The notes: a model not told the origin generated them from the letters alone. A DNA stretch of 63,518 nucleotides from Candidatus Thorarchaeota archaeon (GCA_019057475.1 DXJO01000013.1:1-63518); one strand, 5' to 3'; positions 16,773 through 25,678 are shown, counted from the stretch's first letter. Program-made: numbers and translations.

Positions 16773-18023
16773 GTGTCAGCCGAGCATACATCAAAACTGA
16801 TCAAAGGCAGTCTCAGCCAACTCTTGGAAGATAGGACCATCGCTCTTTGTGTTACAGGGAGCGTGGCAGCTGTCGAGTGTGTTGCCCTAGCACGGCGCCT
16901 CATGCGACATGGAGCTGAAGTTTACGCGGTTATGAGTGCAATGGCACAGAAAATAATTCACCCAGACCTGCTTGAGTGGGCAACTGGAAATCCGGTCGTA
17001 ACGGAATTGACCGGCCAGATTGAGCACATAACTCTGGCTGGGAAACACGAAGAGCATGTCGATTTGGTCTTGATTGCGCCGGCAACAGCTAACACCATCG
17101 GCAAGATTGCCAACGGCATTGACGACACGCCAGTGACAACCACGGTCGCTTCAGCGATTGGAGCGGGCATCGAAGTCCTAGTCGTGCCGGCCATGCACGA
17201 ATCCATGTATGATCATCCTGCTGTGATTAAGAACATCGAAGTGCTTAGGGGGATTGGAGTCCACGTAATGAACCCCAAGATGGAAGAGGCGAAGGCGAAG
17301 ATTCCTGAAGTAAATGCTATAGTCAGTGAGGCTATCGCACTTCTCGGGCCTAAGGATCTCCGGGGTCTGCATTTCTTGATCACTGCTGGACCAACTAGAG
17401 GTTGGATTGATAGAGTACGTTTCATCACCAATCCATCTACTGGAAAGATGGGCATTGCCATCGTTGAAGAAGCGAAGGCAAGGGGAGCAGAAGTGACTTT
17501 GATCATGGGACCTACAGGACAAAGGGTGCCCGATAAAGTCAACTTCGAGAGTGTCGACACTTCCAAGGACATGCTTGACGCAGTGATGACGACCCTGTCT
17601 GATGGGGGAGTGAACGTACTTGTGTCGACTGCTGCTGTGCTTGACTACACTCCCGAGAAGACCATTGATAAAAAGATAGAATCGGGCGACAAACTTACAG
17701 TCAAACTGGTCCCAACGAAAAAGATAATCGAAGAAGCTAGAGCGAAGCACAAGGGTCTGTTCATTGTGGGCTTCAAAGTGGAGTCAGGCGTTACCGATGA
17801 GGAATTAGAGAATCGTGCCCACCAGAAAATAGAATCTGGCACTTGCAATTTAGTTATCGCAAACGACGCTCAAAGACCGGGGGTTGCGTTTGGGACGGAT
17901 ACAAATGAGGTTTTGATAGTCGGTCAAAAGGGACTGATTGAGAAAATTCCCATATCGTCAAAGAGAGAGATATCTCGTTACGTGGTGAATGCCATAGTGA
18001 AGGCCCTATCAACACACAAGTAG
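16773..18023 (+). CDS. coaBC: bifunctional phosphopantothenoylcysteine synthetase/decarboxylase
   Basis: A 416-aa fusion. The N-terminal flavoprotein decarboxylase half (CoaC, residues about 20-195) has CVTGSVAAVE, APATANTIGKIANGIDDTP and the PAMHESMY motif. The C-terminal synthetase half (CoaB, about 200-416) has ITAGPTRGWIDRVRFITNPS, then GKMG, and later GFKVES and NLVIANDA. It ligates cysteine to phosphopantothenate and decarboxylates the product to 4'-phosphopantetheine. It is divergent from the operon encoding the two preceding enzymes, so most of the pathway from ketopantoate to phosphopantetheine lies within 5 kb. The GTG start at 16773 fits the promoter. Confidence 0.95.
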   Translation: MSAEHTSKLIKGSLSQLLEDRTIALCVTGSVAAVECVALARRLMRHGAEVYAVMSAMAQKIIHPDLLEWATGNPVVTELTGQIEHITLAGKHEEHVDLVLIAPATANTIGKIANGIDDTPVTTTVASAIGAGIEVLVVPAMHESMYDHPAVIKNIEVLRGIGVHVMNPKMEEAKAKIPEVNAIVSEAIALLGPKDLRGLHFLITAGPTRGWIDRVRFITNPSTGKMGIAIVEEAKARGAEVTLIMGPTGQRVPDKVNFESVDTSKDMLDAVMTTLSDGGVNVLVSTAAVLDYTPEKTIDKKIESGDKLTVKLVPTKKIIEEARAKHKGLFIVGFKVESGVTDEELENRAHQKIESGTCNLVIANDAQRPGVAFGTDTNEVLIVGQKGLIEKIPISSKREISRYVVNAIVKALSTHK

Positions 18024-18041
18024 AAGTGTGTGAACAGTAAG

Positions 18042-18404
18042 TCAGAGAATCTCTAGAAGACTTTTGGCCATCCGCTTCATGTCCACGAAAATGAGACCCA
18101 GCTGAGCATTAACTTTTGCAAGGACAAGGAGGAGTGCGCTGTCACCCACGGATGTGAGAAGAGTGAAACCTCTGTCAGCCTTGACGTATATTTCTATGAG
18201 GGTTCCTCTGTCAAGCTCTCCGGCTGCTTTCTCGCCCAAGGAGAGCATCGCTGCGCTGATGGCAGCCACTCGATCGTGTTCGCTCTCTGGGAGAGCAGAA
18301 GAAATCATGAGCCCATCCATTGACACGAGCGCGGCGCCCTCGACACCAGGCACGGTTTCGAAATCACGAATCGCCTTGTTGATTGTATCTACACGGCTTG
18401 ACAT
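18042..18404 (-). CDS. Roadblock/LC7 domain protein
   Basis: A 120-aa single Roadblock/LC7 domain. The pattern is VPGVEGAALVSMDGLMISSALP (beta hairpin, read as two parts), then a helix AAISAAMLSLGEKAAGEL, IEIYVKADRGFTLLTSVG, and LLLVLAKVNAQLGLIFVDMKR. These proteins dimerise and regulate or tether small GTPases (MglB, Ragulator, dynein light chain families). The ATG at 18404 has GAGG 9 nt upstream. It lies downstream of the gingipain-like gene on the same strand, with about 100 bp between, and near the COG2229-type GTPase; in prokaryotes that GTPase family is often encoded with Roadblock proteins. Confidence 0.92.
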   Translation of the reverse strand: MSSRVDTINKAIRDFETVPGVEGAALVSMDGLMISSALPESEHDRVAAISAAMLSLGEKAAGELDRGTLIEIYVKADRGFTLLTSVGDSALLLVLAKVNAQLGLIFVDMKRMAKSLLEIL

Positions 18405-18502
18405 TCTTGCATCCTCAGGTCAGTGAAACAAGGGGAAGTTTGGCCCCCTTTGTATAAAGCTTATCCTACTAGATGCATGCGGAAGGCCCTCTTTTGCGCA
18501 AT

Positions 18503-21500
18503 TCACTCAACCCCAAAGAATTCGGCAGCGTCGAATTCCTCATCCTCTTTCTTCTGACGTTGTTTCTCCTCCTTACTCTTGTCCTTGAACCTTGTTGACT
18601 TGCCCTTTCCTCTGCGTGGGAAGATCTCGTCACCCCGGCGGTACTTATGGTAGTAGTATAGAACCACAACTCCGATGACAACGCCGGCACCTAGTAGAAT
18701 TATCAATAGCGGGGAGCTACGGACTAGCATAAAATCAGCGAGTGTGATTGAGAGCGTGTCATAGCCAGCCTTTCTTGCATCAATCCTAAGGCTGTGGATT
18801 CCAACCTTTCCAGTGGTCCATTCTTCAGTGAGAATAACTGTGTATATTCCCTCGCCTTCATCAACGGCTGCAACTTCCGTTTCATTGAGGGTAGCAAGAA
18901 CATTTGCAGCTGCGATTCCATTCCCAAGTTGATCTGTCAATTGAAGGGTAATGATAACGCGGTCACCCTCCCAGATTATCTGCTGGTTTTTCTGAATGTT
19001 TCTAAGCAATATTGAGGGCGCGTCGGCCCATGATACTGCATTCTGGATTGTAGCATTGCGTTCTGCGTCAGTAGGTGTTGTTGTTGTCAGAGCAATTTTG
19101 CCAGTTCCCAGAGCTGCAGCCACGATTACGGGATTCGTGCCATCAGTTGCAAGGATGGAAAGATTCGACCATGTTGACGAGAAGTGACCTTGATAGTCAA
19201 CTGTAGACGCAAGGGCATTTGGTATCGTAAGAAGGGGATGTGCCGGGTCCATGATGGTGACGGATGTGCCACTCCCAGAGCTGTCATACGAAACGGGCCA
19301 TGGCAACCAACTAAGGTCACCAGATACACCGAGGACCACGAAGATACCGCCGTCCGTCACATAGCTCTTAAGTCTGTCACTGCTTGCGTTCAGATTAGAG
19401 CTTAGAGAGCTCAGGGAGCCCGGCTCTAACAGTACTGCATGCCTCATTGAGAGCAGTATCTCAAAATCGCTGTAGTTTGAAGTCGAGTAGTAATCATGAG
19501 ATATCCCCAACCCGCTTAGAGTGTCAGGCAAGTATCCCGACGTCCCCAAAGCTGCGACCTCAGCTACCCCTCGACCAGGTGTATGTCCTCCAAAGGAACT
19601 TGTCAACGGGTCTGCTGAAGGTACGTGCGGTGAGGCGGTCGGTTCGTATAGGTATATCTCGGGGTCTCCAAACAACACGTGTTGATTTGCGTAGTCGATC
19701 GGATCTGTTTCAAGTGGGTCAGAGTAATCGAATGAGTAAGTAGTTATCGCATAACTCAGGGCTGCTCCAGTGGAGTTTCCTGTAACAAGTGAGTCAGTCA
19801 CAAGTTTGCATATCATGCCAGCAGGCTGGAAGTATACCGTTCTTGGAGAGGCCATCACGCCAACAGCTCCATGTTCCATCAGCATCTGGGGAAATCTTGA
19901 ACCTCCAAGAAGACAGGCAGTTACAATCACAATTGGAGACCCTATGTTGTCCACTGCACCCTCGAGGTCCGTTGTTGTCTTCAACACGTGGTAGGGAGCA
20001 TCATCAAACAGAACGGGGTTCACAATTTCGTCAGCATTGGAGTCAGCCATACCCTCCTGTTCCATTCCATATGGTGAGTCCTCTGATCTCATTGAAAAGA
20101 CACCAATGCCTCCTGGTCGTTGGGGTGGGTCTGTAGGCAGCTCGGTCAGAGTGCCGTGCGTGCTCAGAGACCAGAGGGCCACTTGAGAGTCGAGGGCTTC
20201 GAATACCTCTTCAAAGCCAATGTGACTTTCAACCTGATATCCAGCACCCTGAAACGCAGTCAATGAATCCGTGTATTGGTGAAGCGAATGGGGATGCCCG
20301 AAGTTGTCTCCATGGGTGTAACCATCGGTATAGGCGTACATGCTCAACAGGACTGTGTCAGCGGAGTCAGCAGATAGGTACAGGAATCGGTGGAGTGCCC
20401 CTCGAGCGATCATCACTGAGGCCATCGCAGGATTTTCTGCAGGAATCCGCCCAGGAGAGAAATGGCTCTGTAAAGACCTGTCAAAGCTAATCTTGAGTAA
20501 GTCAACAGGAGCCACTATTACAACTGATTGACTGGACGTAGCGTTGTACGCTCCGCGATCATCAAGGAAGTTTTCGAAGTCCGTCACGGACTTCGTCATG
20601 GAGTACTTGTTGGGGATTCGTTCATCATACCAGCCATTCTCGGCTCGTGCAGTGAAGGTGTCCGTGACGTATACCTCGATTTCAGGGCCAATGAGGTATG
20701 GTGCCCATGTTTCCTCCGCTCGTGTGGTCAACGAATTGTCTGTTCCGCAGAGGGATAGGATAGGAGCACCATGAAACGCTGCAGAGAATGTAGCAGGCGC
20801 AAAGAACTCGCTGCCGTCTCCAGTAGGCACACTAATCACAACATCATTCTGACCGGACTCATTTCGTATCATGTTCGTTAACATCGGGTAGTTGTCAACG
20901 TTAACGGAAGTGCTGTAGTCGTCAAGCTCGTTCTCAAGAGATGTAGAGTGAATATTGGCAGGATCCACAAGTATGCAAGTATTGACTCCCAACCTCTCAG
21001 CTGCCCATGTTGTCACCTCTGGGATAGAGTCAGCATCCACATAGAGTAGGGGCGCGTTCAGAAGAGACGCAAGCACGGCTCCGTTGGCTGCAGACTCGAG
21101 ATAATCTTGAAGTTCAGAGGGCATGACTGAAACATCCCAGCTGACATCCACATTGTTCTGTTCCTCGACCGCGTCTATCCAAGATACCAAAATAGTCCAG
21201 TCGCCAGCCATCGGATAGGGAAAGTTCACTGATTCACCAAGGCCTGCCAGCACACTTTCTGTGGGAGACCATTGAGCCAATCTGCCGTCTGGATCTATGA
21301 GCACCAGATTGAGATTCGTTCCAGCATTGTCCCAGGTGATGCTGACATTCAGCCACTTTGCACCGTTTGGAACAGTCACACTCTGTGTAAACCCTGGATG
21401 ATAGCTGACCTCAAACTCAAGGGGAATCGTTCCCGAAACAAAGGGTGGCGGGTGGATAATCATCTCCCACTCCCCATCCATTGTCTTCGGCACCCAGAAG

Positions 21501-22324
21501 TTAAGGGGTATACCAACAAGGCGCTCGTGATAGACCCGAAACCTGGCAGAGTAGTCCACGGTGTTGCCGTCCGGATCCCGAATAGAATGGGTGAATATCT
21601 CCGCACTGGTCCAATTGCACGAACCCTCTAGCCATCCCGCACTGGATGGTGGTGAGAAAGGAATGCTTACGGGGTCGGTTGAAGTTACTTCAGAATCAAT
21701 CGTTTCCAGTTCTGTCTTCAAGTTTTGAAATGTATAGGATGCTTCGTCGGATGTTATGAGAAGTGCTCCGAAATTCTCGTCAGCAAGAGCGAAGACTGCA
21801 ATCGGTGACGACGACCATTCTGCAACTGCCAGCTGTGCCGCCACATCTGCTGATGTTGCACCAGAGAACCTAGGGAATACTTTAGTTCCGATGAGAGACT
21901 GAATCTCCAAGATAGAAGAATCTGTGAAATCACCAACGCTGATGGCTTGAGTCATGCCCCCATCTCCGTTCAGATACTCGATCCAGTCCTCAACTAGCCA
22001 GGTTTCGGCATCAGACCCATCTCTAAGAATTAACGGTGAGATGTATCGAGTACCAGTATCTACGTCCGTAAACACGGATGTGGGCACTGCCGCGATGTAT
22101 GAGAAATCATCCAAATAGGAATCTGGATCATTCGCCACAAAGCCAATCCTGCGTAGCGGAACCGGAGCAGATTCGTTTTGCGCAAGCTCAAATGGGGCTA
22201 CCAAGGCCGGAGGCGACACCCTCAGCTCTTGTTGCACTGACGCATGATTTGGAAACAAAGCGATAGGGGCAAAGAGCAATGCGATTGCAATGGAAATCAT
22301 GATTGGCTTGCTGAAAGACGTCAT
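18503..22324 (-). CDS. large secreted gingipain-like (C25-type) membrane-anchored protein
   Basis: A 1273-aa cell-surface protein. An N-terminal signal peptide (residues about 8-30) is followed by a long extracellular region with beta-rich repeats. A caspase-like fold of the C25 type comes next: LWSLSTHG puts a candidate catalytic His at about 722, TACLLGG a candidate Cys at about 804, and FGDPEIYLYEP closes the domain as in gingipains. C-terminal domains of beta-sandwich type follow. One membrane helix (about 1202-1225) ends in a cytosolic Lys/Arg-Glu-rich tail. It may be a surface protease or a non-proteolytic relative; the His-Cys spacing supports activity. The ATG at 22324 has GGAG 10 nt upstream. 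Confidence 0.75.
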   Translation of the reverse strand: MTSFSKPIMISIAIALLFAPIALFPNHASVQQELRVSPPALVAPFELAQNESAPVPLRRIGFVANDPDSYLDDFSYIAAVPTSVFTDVDTGTRYISPLILRDGSDAETWLVEDWIEYLNGDGGMTQAISVGDFTDSSILEIQSLIGTKVFPRFSGATSADVAAQLAVAEWSSSPIAVFALADENFGALLITSDEASYTFQNLKTELETIDSEVTSTDPVSIPFSPPSSAGWLEGSCNWTSAEIFTHSIRDPDGNTVDYSARFRVYHERLVGIPLNFWVPKTMDGEWEMIIHPPPFVSGTIPLEFEVSYHPGFTQSVTVPNGAKWLNVSITWDNAGTNLNLVLIDPDGRLAQWSPTESVLAGLGESVNFPYPMAGDWTILVSWIDAVEEQNNVDVSWDVSVMPSELQDYLESAANGAVLASLLNAPLLYVDADSIPEVTTWAAERLGVNTCILVDPANIHSTSLENELDDYSTSVNVDNYPMLTNMIRNESGQNDVVISVPTGDGSEFFAPATFSAAFHGAPILSLCGTDNSLTTRAEETWAPYLIGPEIEVYVTDTFTARAENGWYDERIPNKYSMTKSVTDFENFLDDRGAYNATSSQSVVIVAPVDLLKISFDRSLQSHFSPGRIPAENPAMASVMIARGALHRFLYLSADSADTVLLSMYAYTDGYTHGDNFGHPHSLHQYTDSLTAFQGAGYQVESHIGFEEVFEALDSQVALWSLSTHGTLTELPTDPPQRPGGIGVFSMRSEDSPYGMEQEGMADSNADEIVNPVLFDDAPYHVLKTTTDLEGAVDNIGSPIVIVTACLLGGSRFPQMLMEHGAVGVMASPRTVYFQPAGMICKLVTDSLVTGNSTGAALSYAITTYSFDYSDPLETDPIDYANQHVLFGDPEIYLYEPTASPHVPSADPLTSSFGGHTPGRGVAEVAALGTSGYLPDTLSGLGISHDYYSTSNYSDFEILLSMRHAVLLEPGSLSSLSSNLNASSDRLKSYVTDGGIFVVLGVSGDLSWLPWPVSYDSSGSGTSVTIMDPAHPLLTIPNALASTVDYQGHFSSTWSNLSILATDGTNPVIVAAALGTGKIALTTTTPTDAERNATIQNAVSWADAPSILLRNIQKNQQIIWEGDRVIITLQLTDQLGNGIAAANVLATLNETEVAAVDEGEGIYTVILTEEWTTGKVGIHSLRIDARKAGYDTLSITLADFMLVRSSPLLIILLGAGVVIGVVVLYYYHKYRRGDEIFPRRGKGKSTRFKDKSKEEKQRQKKEDEEFDAAEFFGVE

Positions 22325-22430
22325 TCATGAGCAACTCCGATTATGGACTTGAGATAGAGCCTGCGGGGGTGCAAATAGAGTTTTCTTGGTGGAACGCTTC
22401 GTATTCTGACTCACACAGGACTCATGTTAC

Positions 22431-23294
22431 TTAGTCCAGATCGGGCACATCAAGCAGGTCATCATCATCAGGGGCCTCGTCGGTTTCCTCAGGAAGAGCG
22501 TCCTTGATGTCATCGATGACGCGTCGAAGTCGCCGGCGAGTAGCCTTCGGTACGTCCCACATCTTCGCCTCAGCCCGCTCCACTACCTCACGTGCAATAT
22601 CAAATATCTCAGATTCCATGTAGCATTGAGCTGCGTTAACAAAATGCTCTGCGGCTTTTTTTTGGTTGTTCTTCAGCTCCGCGATATCACCTAACAATGA
22701 ATGAGCAGTACCTATCCCCGTTTTATCATCGAGGTCCTTGTAGAGCTTGAGAGCCTTTGCAAATGTTTTTGCGGCTGCCTCTAGGTCCTCTTTATCAGCC
22801 TGTGCAGTGCCGATGTCCATTAGCGTAACTGCGACAGCTTGGTCATTACCAATGGTCTTGTATACACGCTGAGCTTTCTTGAAGTAGTTCATTGCATCGT
22901 CGAAGTTGCCCAACCCAAGACGAGCAAGTGCAAGTCCGTACATCGCATCAGCAGTTCCGTCTTTATTGTCGGCTTTCTCAAAAATCTTCATGGATGCTTC
23001 GCATGCCTTTACAGCCGCGTCCCATTGCTCAAGGTTGATCTGAGCAACGCCAAGATTGTACATGGCATCGGCTGTTCCACTCTCATCCTTGAGACCTTGA
23101 TAGAGCTCCAAAGACCGCTCGAAGCTTTGAGCAGCTTCTTGAAACTCAGTTACTGACATGTAGATATTGCCAGCCGTATTGAATATCTTCGCAGCTTCCA
23201 ACTCATCGCCTTTGTCAAGTGCTGTAGCAGCTTGCTCTAGGAGTTCTGCAGGACCTATGATATCAGAGGAGAGTTCGTTGCTCAATAACCTCAC
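22431..23294 (-). CDS. TPR repeat protein
   Basis: A 287-aa protein built of about five to six tetratricopeptide repeats (residues about 15-240). Examples are AAKIFNTAGNIYMSVTEFQE, DAMYNLGVAQINLEQWDAAV and AHSLLGDIAELKNNQKKAAE, each with the W/L-G-Y/A-A-P-like spacing. The tail is strongly acidic (DEAPDDDDLLDVPDLD). It is a cytosolic adaptor; partners are unknown. It lies between the COG2229-type GTPase (51-bp gap) and the surface protein (about 106 bp), all on one strand, so a shared complex is possible. GTG start at 23294. Confidence 0.88.
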   Translation of the reverse strand: MRLLSNELSSDIIGPAELLEQAATALDKGDELEAAKIFNTAGNIYMSVTEFQEAAQSFERSLELYQGLKDESGTADAMYNLGVAQINLEQWDAAVKACEASMKIFEKADNKDGTADAMYGLALARLGLGNFDDAMNYFKKAQRVYKTIGNDQAVAVTLMDIGTAQADKEDLEAAAKTFAKALKLYKDLDDKTGIGTAHSLLGDIAELKNNQKKAAEHFVNAAQCYMESEIFDIAREVVERAEAKMWDVPKATRRRLRRVIDDIKDALPEETDEAPDDDDLLDVPDLD

Positions 23295-23345
23295 CGATTG
23301 AGTTGATGGCGGTTCAACGCGCTTTTGATTCTTTCTCCCTGACCG

Positions 23346-24047
23346 TCAGCGCTTCATTATCAAGACGGGGTTCTCAAGCAGAGGACGTATCGGTTCTTTC
23401 ACGGTGAAGCTCTCGTCACCCATAGCCACCTCAAGTAACTTTCTCAGCTCGAATCTCCGCAGGTAGCCCACTGCCTCCTCGCGGGGTAGGTTCAAGTCCT
23501 TCATCAACTTCTTCAGACCGCTCTTTTTGCCGCTGTGATCAGCGAAAGTGGAAAAGACTGTGCTCCATTGCATCATGCTGAGGTATAGCAGTGTTCTTAG
23601 CATACTGTCTACGTTTTTGCCAGTCTTAGCTGAAATTGGAATCACCGGAAGACCTGCTAGGAATCTCATCTTCTTACGCAGCTGAGTGACTCGTCGAGCC
23701 GCTTTTAGATCCTGTTTGTTAGCAGCAACAACACAAGGAACACCTGGAAGGAAAAACGCTATCTCTCTGAAGAAGAGCTTGGCACGTGCATCAGATTCAG
23801 GATCAACAGAGTCAACAACGAATATGATGCCATCAGCTCCCTCGCTCAGGATCTTCCTCATTGTTCTAAATCGTAGGAGTCCAGGTGTGCCAAACAAGAA
23901 GACATTGAGTCCATCAACATTTGCAAGGCCATGGTCCATGGCAATGGTTGTGCCTCTTCGTTCTATGTTAATGCAGGAACCATCAGTGATGTGATGTATG
24001 ATCTGGCTCTTGCCTGACCCATATGGCCCTGTAACTACAATCTTCAT
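23346..24047 (-). CDS. COG2229-type small GTPase
   Basis: A 233-aa Ras-like GTPase. G1 is GPYGSGKS (residues 7-14). The family signature TTIAMDHG is at 33-40 and the G3 region reads FGTPG near 52-56. G4 is NKQD near 109-112 and G5 is ISAK near 137-140. The C-terminal 70 residues form a helical domain with EEAVGYLRRFELRKLLEVA. The TT(I/V)AMDxG signature marks the predicted GTPase family COG2229, usually found near Roadblock proteins. It has no lipidation cysteine. The ATG at 24047 is the natural start, just before MKIVVTGPYG. Confidence 0.9.
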   Translation of the reverse strand: MKIVVTGPYGSGKSQIIHHITDGSCINIERRGTTIAMDHGLANVDGLNVFLFGTPGLLRFRTMRKILSEGADGIIFVVDSVDPESDARAKLFFREIAFFLPGVPCVVAANKQDLKAARRVTQLRKKMRFLAGLPVIPISAKTGKNVDSMLRTLLYLSMMQWSTVFSTFADHSGKKSGLKKLMKDLNLPREEAVGYLRRFELRKLLEVAMGDESFTVKEPIRPLLENPVLIMKR

Positions 24048-24171
24048 TCGCTATCACCCACACTCGACTCTCATTGCGTCAATTTCCAAGTAGCTGATTG
24101 CGTGTTAAATGATTTGCCGTACCTTACTCCCCTGTAGGCTCTTGGCACGCCATCGAAAGGAATGCCATCAG

Positions 24172-24186
24172 CGAAAATGCTATATC
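24172..24186 (+). promoter_or_regulatory. strong archaeal promoter for a tiny gene
   Basis: CGAAAATGCTATATC matches a BRE (CGAAAA) plus TATA (TATATC) very well. The transcript would start near 24207, about 28 nt before the ATG at 24236. Confidence 0.6.
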
Positions 24187-24235
24187 GGCAAGTGACGAAG
24201 TAATGTATGAGAATATAATTAGGGTGGAAGTACTG

Positions 24236-24400
24236 ATGGCAGAATCTAAGCAAATGCTAAAAGACGATTTCTGGCTTTTCCATGATATTGAGGAAGAAGA
24301 GTTCGCGGAGATTAGGAAGTTCATCGACCCCGACTTTGATCTCAGCTCTCTAAGAGGCATAAACAAGCTATTCGACAAGCTTAACCATCTCCTAGAATAA
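24236..24400 (+). CDS. 54-aa acidic helical protein
   Basis: A very small gene supported by its promoter and by a GGTGG ribosome site 9-13 nt before the ATG. The product is helical and acidic, with DDFWLFHDIEEEEFAEIRKF in the middle and a C-terminal amphipathic helix INKLFDKLNHLLE. An upstream in-frame ATG at 24203 would lie before the predicted transcript start. It is followed at once by a run of A/T, and it is convergent with selD. I recognise no family; it could be a partner or inhibitor peptide, but nothing shows this. Confidence 0.5.
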   Translation: MAESKQMLKDDFWLFHDIEEEEFAEIRKFIDPDFDLSSLRGINKLFDKLNHLLE

Positions 24401-24447
24401 AAAGTCTAGACATCTACGGCGGACCAGGATAGAGCATAAGATGAGAT

Positions 24448-24476
24448 GAGGCCGTCCGCTCGCGACGGCAATCCTC
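24448..24476 (-). other. GC-rich hairpin downstream of selD
   Basis: GCCGTC/GACGGC arms with a 7-nt loop, flanked by a GAGG/CCTC pairing with an asymmetric bulge. It lies 30-58 nt after the selD stop and is a candidate SECIS or terminator. The archaeal GAA/A internal-loop consensus is not evident. Confidence 0.35.
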
Positions 24477-24477
24477 G

Positions 24478-24503
24478 ACCATCAATCAGCTGTTTCAGAT
24501 GGT
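24478..24503 (-). other. hairpin just after the selD stop, candidate SECIS
   Basis: Minus-strand ACCATC/GATGGT arms enclose the 14-nt loop TGAAACAGCTGATT, starting 3 nt after the stop codon. The loop has TGA and GAA on the 5' side and TGAT on the 3' side, reminiscent of SECIS core elements. I could not fit a complete consensus, so this is a candidate only. Confidence 0.3.
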
Positions 24504-24505
24504 TC

Positions 24506-25549
24506 TCATGGGAACTCGGCCTCGATAAACTGAATACCCTTTGCCAACCGGACTTTGGGTGCGCCCTTCGGCTTCATAGCTTTGCCAACAGTCCAAGACG
24601 GAAGACCTGCACTACGAAGAATTCCGTGGAAGTCATCCGCAACATCTGGTTGCAGAAACACCAGCATGCCGCCAGCAGTTTCGGCACCCATACCTTCAGA
24701 GAGTCTGTGCTCAAAGAAGGTAGCAAGATCGAGTGTTCCCGGAATCACTGGCATTGTATCAATGACCACATCAACACCGCTCATAATGGCGACATTGCTT
24801 GCATGGCCCAAGAGTCCGAATCCGGTGATGTCCGTTGCGGCGTGAGTACCCACTCTGTTCATCGCCTGCGCCACTTCAAAATTGCTCTGGGTCATCACAC
24901 GTACTGCAGTATCCTGCATGCGAATGAGATCTGGCTCTTTGAACTCCGTGAGCAGCGCATCACGCTTCTCATCTTTGAGGTCGCGGTAGGACCTCATCGC
25001 TGGCTGGATCCCAAGTGGTTTTGTGAGTAAAACCACATCGCCAACCTTTGCGCCGCTTGAGTAGACGACGTTTCTGGGATGTGTTACTCCCAGACAGACT
25101 CCTCCGAAGACAGGCACTGGATTCATGATTGTCTGACCGCCCGACACCTTCGCGCCAATGCGATTCATGAAATCACTCATCCCCTTGAGCACCCCAACTA
25201 CAACCTTCTCGGGGAGTTCTTTGGGGTACGCTAGGAATGCTTGAAGCGAGAGGATGTCAGTTGCACCCATGGCGAAGATATCGTTAGTCGCGTTGCATGC
25301 GACTATCTCACCTTGAGTGTGGGGGTCGTCATGAATCGGTGTGAAGATATCAACATTCTCCACAACTGCGATGTCTTCACTGACAATCCGTACGACTGCA
25401 TCATCGCCGATATCTCCAGCGCACTCAGATCCAAGGTCGAGGAGATTAGCAGACTCTAGGAGATGGAACAAGTCATCCTTCTTGACTTTACAGCTTCAGC
25501 CGTGGGTAGTTACCATTGCAGTCAATCGCACTTCAGGCACCTGATACAT
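24506..25549 (-). CDS. selD: selenide, water dikinase, itself a selenoprotein
   Basis: SelD makes selenophosphate from selenide and ATP, the Se donor for Sec-tRNA. The full frame starts at ATG 25549 with a perfect GGAGG 5 nt upstream and is 347 codons, with one in-frame TGA at codon 18 (25496-25498). The translation around it is LTAMVTTHG-Sec-SCKVKKDDL, exactly the family's active-site GCxCK / GUxCK position. ATP-binding and metal motifs follow: GDDAVV, NATNDIFAMG, SGGQTI and ATDITGFGLLGH. Reading TGA as Sec is far more likely than a start at 25471, which would lose the catalytic residue. Candidate SECIS hairpins lie in the 3' UTR. It is divergent from rtcB. Confidence 0.95.
25496..25498 (-). 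other. in-frame TGA selenocysteine codon of selD
   Basis: TGA at codon 18 replaces the catalytic Cys codon in THG-U-SCK. The reading frame is conserved in sequence and function on both sides, and the upstream segment carries its own ATG and GGAGG. Confidence 0.93.
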
Positions 25550-25678
25550 CAATCCTCCTTTCTTACTAGGCTGTGTAGCCTGCCCGTAGAACTAGCAAGT
25601 CCGTTAATAAAGCGTGGCGGTCATGATGTTTCACAAGCCTTATAGCGAATCAGAGAGGCCGTGCGATAAGAACCGGAT

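Noticed and set aside
25471-25549. Shorter selD start at 25471
   Set aside because: It would remove the active-site residue and family N-terminus; the upstream frame with one TGA has a perfect ribosome site.
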